A stretch of 9,759 nt of DNA from Bacteroidota bacterium (GTDB lineage: Bacteria; Bacteroidota; Bacteroidia; Bacteroidales; Prolixibacteraceae). Below the pieces are notes generated by a model that did no database searches, was not told where the DNA came from, and worked only from the letters and a program-made list of their open reading frames with translations. This document shows, in pieces, positions 4,635-9,759 of this stretch. Every line of letters starts with the position of its first letter. Positions within the stretch are counted from its first letter, which is position 1. A program made the translations under genes and the position numbers. The DNA is taken from contig DAOVTY010000101.1 in the NCBI GenBank assembly GCA_030632865.1, forward strand, positions 1 through 9,759, in the 5' to 3' direction.

Positions 4635-6389
4635 CTACAACTCAGTATTAATCATCGGATATTTATTCAACATTCTATCCAACTCATCAATAATATCTTT
4701 TTTCTTCTCTGCAAAAAGCTCTTTGTAATAGTTTACTCCATCAAAAATATTTTTTTGAAATCTAATTAATTGCTTTTTCTCTTTTGTATCATCCAAATTT
4801 TCAAGGAAACTCTCCAATCTCTCTTTAAAAATATCGAGATACATATGTAACTCCTTTAAAAACATGTGCGGACGATAATCATTATCCAACAAATTAATAC
4901 GTCCATAAATATGGTCAACCATCTCTTTTAAAGTCGATATTTTTGAAAAATAAGCCAAATTAGGACCAGGACAAACTGTAACTTTATCTGTTAGTTTAAC
5001 TTCTATATTTTTAGATTCGATAGTAGAAATTCCCAAACCAACACACAAACATTCCGGTTCAGTAATTTTGTTAAAAGCTTTTTGATGTTCTTCTTTTGGC
5101 AAATTCAAGTCGTCAAGCTCCTTTAATTTTAAAGTTTGGTACTGGCGAGAAGAAGTACAAATTGGCCTCTCTGTATATTCAGTATTATACCTTAAATAAC
5201 CTTTTGTACAAGGGGTTCCTGCCTTTCCACTTTTTACAAGCCCTAATCTCTGCACACTCATAGATGCTCCGTAAATACTATTAAACGGAACTCCCAAAGG
5301 AGATAAACCACTATAATAATAATCTGCTTCCTTTCCATCGGCAAGTAAATTCATAGTTGCAGTATCAATACTAATAACCTCGGGAACAAGCATAAATGGC
5401 GATGCCCAACCAACGCCATCCATACCGTAATGATCTATCATAAAATTGTGTTCTTCTGAAGTTCCAACTCCACCCTGTGCAGTTATTTTCATTTCGGGAG
5501 AATCAGCAGGCTGAACATGTTCTTTCTTTTCAAGAGCCGATTTATAAATATCAATACACGTATTAAAAAGTCTATCCTTGTTATTTTTAAACTCTTCGAG
5601 AATGGGGCCAAACAAAACCCCATTAGTTGGAAATGCATGACCACCGCAATTTACACCAGATTCAATACGGTATTCCGACACCCACAAACCTTTTGCAGCT
5701 AACATTTTACCTTGTATAAACGCAGAGCGAAAATCACTAACTTTCAGAATAATTTTCTTTTTTATATCACCAATATTATTTGGGAAAAAATCTTTAAAAT
5801 TTTCGATATAACTGTACAATCTTGGGCTCATTCCTGCCGAAAGTACAAGCGCCGAATTTAAATTACTATTGGCAAATCCGCGCAATGCAGCGTGTGCATC
5901 GTTATGTTCTATTGGTAACGCTTCGCCATTTTCATAATGCGCTTGATCTAATTTTGTCATTATATTCACATCGATAGAACCAACATGCAACTTCTCGTTA
6001 ACCCATTTTGATAAATCACCGGTAGCCGAATTGAATTTCGATTTTACTTCAGAAACATCGGGTAGCATACCAATATACTTTTCCAACTCGCCACTCGCAC
6101 TTTGAGCTGTATTTTTAAGCTCCGAAACTTTTCGAGTTACAATTTCATCAACAAGATTTAAATAAGAAGAGATTCGTTTTGCTCTAAAATCATCGACCTT
6201 TTTCGAAATGGTTTTAAAAGGAATGTCAAACTTATTGCTATAAAACTCACGCATACTTTCAATCAACGAATCGTCAACCAAAGATATAACGGAAGATATT
6301 CCATAAGGAGCAACATTAATTGGTGTATCTATTGAATACCCTAATCCCATTACCGGGATATGAAAAGAATGTCCTTCAAATAATTTCAT
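4635..6389 (-). CDS. Conserved protein with nitronate monooxygenase-like FMN TIM-barrel motifs, function unknown
   Basis: This is a 584-residue cytoplasmic protein; I do not recognise a named gene. Its blocks follow the order seen in the nitronate monooxygenase/PfaD-type FMN barrels. An N-terminal HIPVMGLGYSIDTPINVAPYG (10-30) comes first. SALVLSAGMSP (179-189) follows, then ESGVNCGGHAF (243-253) and ITAQGGVGTSEEH (302-314), which would hold the FMN phosphate. DGVGWASPFMLVPE (324-337) comes next, and a late Cys-x-Cys block (ECLCVGLG, 446-453) resembles the CLCN-type motif of some relatives. Insertions make it longer than the usual 320-480 residues: a charged helical stretch at 41-135 and a C-terminal Lys/Glu-rich helix at 500-580. 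Cysteines at 394, 411, 447, 449 and 473 could be redox-active or metal ligands. It is monocistronic, with its own terminator, and has a 415-bp upstream region. The family link is inferred from motif order, not a search. Confidence 0.6.
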   Translation of the reverse strand: MKLFEGHSFHIPVMGLGYSIDTPINVAPYGISSVISLVDDSLIESMREFYSNKFDIPFKTISKKVDDFRAKRISSYLNLVDEIVTRKVSELKNTAQSASGELEKYIGMLPDVSEVKSKFNSATGDLSKWVNEKLHVGSIDVNIMTKLDQAHYENGEALPIEHNDAHAALRGFANSNLNSALVLSAGMSPRLYSYIENFKDFFPNNIGDIKKKIILKVSDFRSAFIQGKMLAAKGLWVSEYRIESGVNCGGHAFPTNGVLFGPILEEFKNNKDRLFNTCIDIYKSALEKKEHVQPADSPEMKITAQGGVGTSEEHNFMIDHYGMDGVGWASPFMLVPEVISIDTATMNLLADGKEADYYYSGLSPLGVPFNSIYGASMSVQRLGLVKSGKAGTPCTKGYLRYNTEYTERPICTSSRQYQTLKLKELDDLNLPKEEHQKAFNKITEPECLCVGLGISTIESKNIEVKLTDKVTVCPGPNLAYFSKISTLKEMVDHIYGRINLLDNDYRPHMFLKELHMYLDIFKERLESFLENLDDTKEKKQLIRFQKNIFDGVNYYKELFAEKKKDIIDELDRMLNKYPMINTEL

Positions 6390-6804
6390 TCGTTTTAATT
6401 ATTATTAATATTTTATGTTTCAATCTAATATACTATTTGTAAAAAACTAATTTCCAATACCATGTAACTCGCATTTATGTTTGTTAAACCATGCTTGTTT
6501 CATCTATATAATTTCTTTTTAATGTTGGTAAAGTTAGATTTTATCTAATCATTACAAAAGTTGCAAAAAATAATTCGCATGTTAAGCAATAAATTAACAT
6601 GGTAATTGTATTTCTTACAAAACAAAGAAAGTAAGTTATTTATGAATTATTTGCAACTTAATGTGCAACAAGTAACCCAGTTGATTTTTCTATTGTAAAA
6701 ATACTAAAAGTAGTCGATTAAAAAAGTAGTAGCATTTTTTTAAATTTTTAAAACAATCAAACAAAACATGTGTTATAACTTTCAATAATTAAAGTAAAAT
6801 ACAT
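6390..6804. other. 415-bp divergent intergenic region
   Basis: This A+T-rich region separates two divergently read genes and holds no credible ORF. It must contain the promoters of both. On the + strand TAACTTTC (6776-6783), one base off TAnnTTTG, lies 21 nt before the DUF4395 start. No clear -7 box is seen for the minus-strand gene. The main structure is the nested inverted repeat at 6558-6659, listed separately. Such a long spacer is unusual compared with the other gaps in this half of the window. Confidence 0.6.
6558..6659. repeat. Nested inverted-repeat element in the divergent intergenic region
   Basis: The left arm (6558-6576, AAGTTGCA...TAATTC) and right arm (6644-6659, GAATTATTTGCAACTT) pair over 16 bp, with three extra A in the left arm. 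Inside are a perfect CATGTTAA (6578-6585)/TTAACATG (6594-6601) hairpin with an 8-nt loop and a smaller CTTAC (6614-6618)/GTAAG (6631-6635) stem. Together they make a three-way-junction shape of 102 bp. It could be a structured RNA leader or small RNA, a protein-binding region, or a small miniature transposable element. No target-site duplication is obvious. Confidence 0.6.
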
Positions 6805-7338
6805 ATGTCGGTAATTAGTTTTGGAGAATATATTGAAGGTAAAAGTTTTAAAATTGTAGATGAAAGACGCATGCGCGGAAGTGCAGGAATTATGCTTTTT
6901 TTAGGATTAATAGCATCGATTAACGGTTTTGTTCTACAAAAATTTGAGGTAATACCATACATAACAGGATTTCTTGCCTTAAATTTTATTATTGGGGTAT
7001 TTATAAATCCTAAGTACTCTCCCACTATTTTGCTTTCGAGGTTATTTGTAAGAAAACAATCTTCGCTTCCAATTGGTGCAATTCAAAAAAAATTCGCTTG
7101 GAGTTTAGGACTGGTACTATCATTAACAATTTTTGGATTATCAATACTATTACAAAAAGACACAACTTTTTTTGAGCCTGTTTGTATGCTGTGTATAATC
7201 TGCCTGGCTTTGTTATATCTCGAAACTGCCTTTGGAATTTGTGTTGGTTGTAAGCTCTATTTTCTATCAATAAAATTGAAACTTATAAAAAAGCCAGTTG
7301 AAAAACCGAATTGTATGGGCGATGCTTGCGAAGTATAA
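6805..7338 (+). CDS. DUF4395-family integral membrane protein
   Basis: This 177-residue inner-membrane protein of unknown function matches DUF4395. It has an N-terminal [DN]ERRMRGSAGI block (19-29), a Pro-rich loop before SRLFVRK (about 69-84), a KKFAWSLGL block (95-103), and four membrane segments (about 27-44, 52-68, 99-117, 125-147). Cysteines are placed at Cys127-x-x-Cys130-x-x-Cys133 and Cys146-x-x-Cys149, with two more near the C-terminus (Cys170, Cys175). Family members often sit near thioredoxin-like or sulfur-relay genes, which are not present here. A thiol or metal role is suggested by the paired Cys but is unproven. The ATG at 6805 leaves a short N-terminus before the conserved block. 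The gene stands alone between a divergent and a convergent neighbour. Confidence 0.8.
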   Translation: MSVISFGEYIEGKSFKIVDERRMRGSAGIMLFLGLIASINGFVLQKFEVIPYITGFLALNFIIGVFINPKYSPTILLSRLFVRKQSSLPIGAIQKKFAWSLGLVLSLTIFGLSILLQKDTTFFEPVCMLCIICLALLYLETAFGICVGCKLYFLSIKLKLIKKPVEKPNCMGDACEV

Positions 7339-7375
7339 AAAAAAACTATTACGATTTTATCATAACAGTTTTTAA
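7339..7375. terminator. Bidirectional hairpin terminator between the DUF4395 gene and guaC
   Basis: AAAAACT (7341-7347) pairs with AGTTTTT (7367-7373), and the stem continues inward through TTA/TAA and GAT/ATC with two A-C mismatches and a TTT loop. Flanking A and T tracts give a U-rich tail on either strand. It lies immediately after the + strand stop (7338) and about 35 nt past the minus-strand stop (7409), so it can serve both convergent genes. Confidence 0.7.
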
Positions 7376-7408
7376 ATATTTTAAGGGCATCTCTAATAAT
7401 TAAATTCT

Positions 7409-8449
7409 CTATTCAGTATAAATTCTGTTTTCTTGCTCTTCAACCCTAATAAATGTAGTACGTTTTGTAAGCTCTTTTAATGTTGATGCTCCCACATAAG
7501 TACAAGTACTTCGAATACCGCCAAGAATATCGAGCACAGTATTTTCTACAGATCCTCGATATGGGACTTCAACTGTTTTACCCTCGCTGGCACGATAATT
7601 TGCAACACCACCAACATGCTTATCCATGGCAGTTGCCGAGCTCATTCCATAAAACTGACGATATTTTTTTCCATTTCGCTCAGTTGTCTCGCCTCCACTT
7701 TCGTTATGCCCGGCAAACATTCCGCCTAACATTACAAAATCGGCACCGGCACCAAATGCTTTAGCAACATCGCCGGGTGTAGAACAGCCACCATCGCTAA
7801 TAATTTGTCCACCTAAACCATGAGCTGCATCGGCACACTCTATTATTGCCGAAAGTTGCGGATAACCAACACCTGTTTTAACACGGGTTGTACAAACCGA
7901 ACCTGGTCCAATTCCCACTTTTATAATATCTGCACCGGCAAGTAAAAGCTCCTCTACCATTTCTCCGGTAACAACATTTCCGGCAATAATTACCTTGTCA
8001 GGAAATTGTGCTCGAGCCTGTTCCACATAACGAACAAAATGCTCTGAATAACCATTTGCAACATCGATACAAATAAATTTCAGATGTGGATTATTTTTAA
8101 ATATTTCAGCAACTTTATCAGAATCGTTTGGCCCGGTACCAGTACTCACAGCAATATAATCTTCAATTCCTTTGGGCGCCGAAGCTAAAAATTCGTTCCA
8201 TTGCTCAATTGTATAATGTTTATGAATGGCTGTAAAAAGTTGTTTTTCTGCCAATGCTCTTGCCATCTCGAAAGTACCAACTGTGTCCATATTTGCTGCC
8301 ATAATCGGAACACCGGACCATGTTGCAGTGCTATGCAAAAATTTAAAATTACGCTCTAGACTGACCAACGACCTACTTTTTAAAGTAGAACGCTTTGGCC
8401 TGAACATTACATCTTTAAAGCCTAGCTTAATATCATATTCAATCCTCAT
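7409..8449 (-). CDS. guaC: GMP reductase
   Basis: This 346-residue enzyme catalyses NADPH-dependent reductive deamination of GMP to IMP and ammonia, feeding guanine nucleotides back to the common purine precursor. It is a cytosolic TIM barrel. The opening IKLGFKDVMFRPKRST is typical of GMP reductase. The catalytic loop GIGPGSVCTTR places Cys186 at the position known from E. coli GuaC. ISDGGCSTPGDVAKAFGAGADFVMLGGMFAGH (217-248) is the phosphate-binding region, and FYGMSS (266-271) follows. No CBS domains are present, and the length equals the short GMP reductase family rather than the ~490-residue IMP dehydrogenase. The substrate-loop residues specific to GMP reductase (GETTERNGKKYRQFYGMSS) also match. 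It is transcribed alone from an exact TAnnTTTG box 24 nt upstream and ends at the hairpin shared with the DUF4395 gene. Confidence 0.96.
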   Translation of the reverse strand: MRIEYDIKLGFKDVMFRPKRSTLKSRSLVSLERNFKFLHSTATWSGVPIMAANMDTVGTFEMARALAEKQLFTAIHKHYTIEQWNEFLASAPKGIEDYIAVSTGTGPNDSDKVAEIFKNNPHLKFICIDVANGYSEHFVRYVEQARAQFPDKVIIAGNVVTGEMVEELLLAGADIIKVGIGPGSVCTTRVKTGVGYPQLSAIIECADAAHGLGGQIISDGGCSTPGDVAKAFGAGADFVMLGGMFAGHNESGGETTERNGKKYRQFYGMSSATAMDKHVGGVANYRASEGKTVEVPYRGSVENTVLDILGGIRSTCTYVGASTLKELTKRTTFIRVEEQENRIYTE

Positions 8450-8457
8450 TCTATTTC

Positions 8458-8511
8458 AACTTATAATTCAGCACAAAAATATAAGTTATTAGTTACACAA
8501 CTGCCAGTAAC
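8458..8511 (-). promoter_or_regulatory. guaC promoter region with two inverted repeats
   Basis: On the minus strand TATTTTTG (8481 down to 8474) is an exact TAnnTTTG -7 element, 24 nt from the guaC ATG. It overlaps the loop and right arm of a perfect inverted repeat AACTTATA (8458-8465)/TATAAGTT (8480-8487). A second pair, GTTAC (8492-8496)/GTAAC (8507-8511), sits in the -33 region. The nearest TTG is only 16 nt from the -7 box, shorter than usual. The repeats could be operator sites for a purine- or redox-responsive repressor, but this is inference. Confidence 0.45.
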
Positions 8512-8552
8512 ACACTTTTTTTACAAGCTTTAATATAAAGGAGATAAAATAA

Positions 8553-8584
8553 TTGCTCTTGTATAAAAAAAACAGATAAATTTA
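8553..8584 (+). promoter_or_regulatory. Possible promoter of the sulfatase gene
   Basis: TTG (8553-8555), a 21-nt spacer and TAAATTTA (8577-8584) fit the Bacteroidota promoter pattern except for the last base of the -7 box. The start codon follows 24 nt downstream, implying a short leader. Confidence 0.35.
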
Positions 8585-8608
8585 CTTCACTTTACTAAAT
8601 TGAAAGAG

Positions 8609-9759
8609 ATGAAAAACCTAACATTCCTATTTCTATTGCTTTCTATTTTTAGCTGCGATAAACGTATTTCAAATCAAGCTTCGCAACCTAATATTATTCT
8701 AATTTTAGTTGACGATTTGGGGAAAGAGTGGATTAGTTGTTACGGAGCCGACAACATTGAAACTCCAAATATTGATGCACTTGCCGAGAGTGGAATTCTA
8801 TTCAATAGTGTATATGCAATGCCGCAATGCACGCCTACCAGAACAACAATATTAACAGGACAATATCCATTCAGGCATGGCTGGATAAATCATTGGGATG
8901 TTCCGCGTTGGGGTGGCGGCGCTCATTTCGACGAAACTTTAAACCCTTCAATTGGAATAGAAATGAAACAGGCAGGCTACAAAACTTGTATTGCTGGGAA
9001 ATGGCAAATAGATGATTTCAGGGTTGAACCCGATGCATTAACAAAAAATGGGTTTGACGAATATTGTATGTGGACAGGTTATGAAAGTGGTATTTCGGCA
9101 AGCTCAAAAAGATATCAGCAACCATATATTTACACCAGCAATGGTAGCAAAACCTATGAAAACAGATTTGGACCCGACATTTTTAAAGATTTTATTATTG
9201 ACTTTATTCATACAAACAAAGAAGCACCAATGTTTATCTATTACCCCATGGTTTTAACTCATACTCCCTTGGTTAATACACCCGATGAAATTGCCGAAAC
9301 TGATTTGGGGAAACATAAAGCAATGGTAAACTATACTGATAAAATTACCGGCGAAATAATAAAAGCTTTGGAGGATGCCAAAATCAGAGAAAATACCATC
9401 GTAATATGGACAACCGACAATGGAACTACCAGAAAAATTGAAGGTAGTTTAAATGGACAAAATGTAAAAGGAGGAAAAGCAACGACAACTGAAACTGGTA
9501 TTTGTTTGCCTTTTATTGCAAGCTGGCCTGATAAAATTAAACCTCATCAAAAATCGGATGCACTAATAGATTTCACAGACCTCTATTCAACTTTTGTTGA
9601 TTTAGCAGGATTTTCTGAAAAGCATAACTCAAAAACGTCAATTCATATTTCTGATGGTCACTCTTTTAGAGATGTTTTAATTGGAAAATCAATGAAATCG
9701 AATCGCAAATGGATACTTGGAATGGGTGGACAAAACAACGCTCGCCGCACAGAAAATGG
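8609..9759 (+). CDS. Lipoprotein sulfatase (sulfatase family S1, type I formylglycine), 3' end missing
   Basis: This is a hydrolase of sulfate esters, open for 383 codons and cut by the window edge, so the C-terminal subdomain is missing. A short signal (residues 1-15) ends in IFS-Cys16, a lipobox-like site, suggesting surface or periplasmic lipid anchoring. Asp35-Asp36 (LVDD) and Asp270-Asn271 (TTDNG) are the metal ligands. The Cys74-Thr-Pro-Thr-Arg78 motif followed by TILTGQYP is the formylglycine site, so an anaerobic or FGE-type maturase is needed elsewhere. The usual GKWH is GKWQ here (Lys131-Trp132-Gln133), a substitution in the sulfate-binding pocket seen in some S1 subfamilies. The KGGK...TGICLPFIASWP block is also present. 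The substrate, probably a sulfated glycan, is unknown because no neighbouring carbohydrate genes fall in the window. The ATG at 8609 is chosen because it opens the signal peptide. Confidence 0.93.
   Translation, partial: MKNLTFLFLLLSIFSCDKRISNQASQPNIILILVDDLGKEWISCYGADNIETPNIDALAESGILFNSVYAMPQCTPTRTTILTGQYPFRHGWINHWDVPRWGGGAHFDETLNPSIGIEMKQAGYKTCIAGKWQIDDFRVEPDALTKNGFDEYCMWTGYESGISASSKRYQQPYIYTSNGSKTYENRFGPDIFKDFIIDFIHTNKEAPMFIYYPMVLTHTPLVNTPDEIAETDLGKHKAMVNYTDKITGEIIKALEDAKIRENTIVIWTTDNGTTRKIEGSLNGQNVKGGKATTTETGICLPFIASWPDKIKPHQKSDALIDFTDLYSTFVDLAGFSEKHNSKTSIHISDGHSFRDVLIGKSMKSNRKWILGMGGQNNARRTEN

Noticed and set aside
7025..7270. Minus-strand ORFs across the DUF4395 gene, also 6789-7025
   Set aside because: They are shadows of a gene with a recognisable family; they have no motifs and no start signals.
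7480..7764. Plus-strand ORFs antisense to guaC, also 8226-8492
   Set aside because: The minus strand encodes a complete GMP reductase with its catalytic Cys. The antisense frames are composition artefacts.
8536..8579. Leader peptide ORF after the GGAG near 8541
   Set aside because: The only frame after it uses a TTG start with eight codons, and it overlaps the likely sulfatase promoter. No regulatory logic is visible.
8450..8608. Purine riboswitch upstream of guaC
   Set aside because: The predicted leader is about 18 nt, too short for an aptamer, and no conserved purine-riboswitch loop sequences are visible.
8827..9257. Two short + strand ORFs (8827-9015 and 9048-9257)
   Set aside because: They lie in other frames of the sulfatase coding region, which stays open from 8609 to the window end with all family motifs.

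Overview
The window looks like a chromosomal segment of a member of the Bacteroidota, probably a free-living or marine relative of the Bacteroidales/Marinilabiliales. The support is low overall G+C, promoters of the TTG-N20-TAnnTTTG type, few Shine-Dalgarno sequences, a remnant of a type IX secretion (T9SS) sorting domain, and a lipoprotein sulfatase of the kind common in polysaccharide-degrading Bacteroidota. The exact taxon cannot be read from the sequence.

Positions 1 to about 4530 form an accessory region. Every gene there is on the + strand and unrelated to its neighbours: a ribbon-helix-helix antitoxin with a MazF-type toxin, a 50-codon hypothetical ORF, a frameshifted remnant made of a signal-peptide-like segment and a T9SS sorting domain, a nitrilase-superfamily amidohydrolase, a class I SAM methyltransferase, and a CPBP-family membrane protein. 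A 223-bp element occurs twice (1-223 and 1179-1401) around the toxin-antitoxin unit. It is 96% identical overall, and its G+C-richer, foldable first 117 bp are identical. Short junctions between the following genes carry inverted boxes, TGCTAAC on the left and AGCTATG on the right, at two places. In those two cases the right-hand box contains the ATG of the next gene. The layout is that of an integron-like array of promoterless single-gene cassettes stabilised by a toxin-antitoxin cassette. No integrase is present and the boxes do not match canonical attC, so this is inference.

From about 4550 onward the window looks like ordinary chromosome. A rho-independent terminator serves a 584-residue minus-strand protein with motifs of the nitronate monooxygenase-like FMN TIM-barrel fold. 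A 415-bp divergent intergenic region follows, containing a nested inverted-repeat structure. Next come a DUF4395 membrane protein on the + strand and GMP reductase (guaC) on the minus strand, converging on a shared hairpin terminator. Last is a divergently transcribed, incomplete lipoprotein sulfatase with a CTPTR formylglycine motif, running off the right edge. These genes are independently transcribed. The only thematic link is that GMP reductase and the 584-residue protein may both be TIM-barrel nucleotide-binding enzymes.
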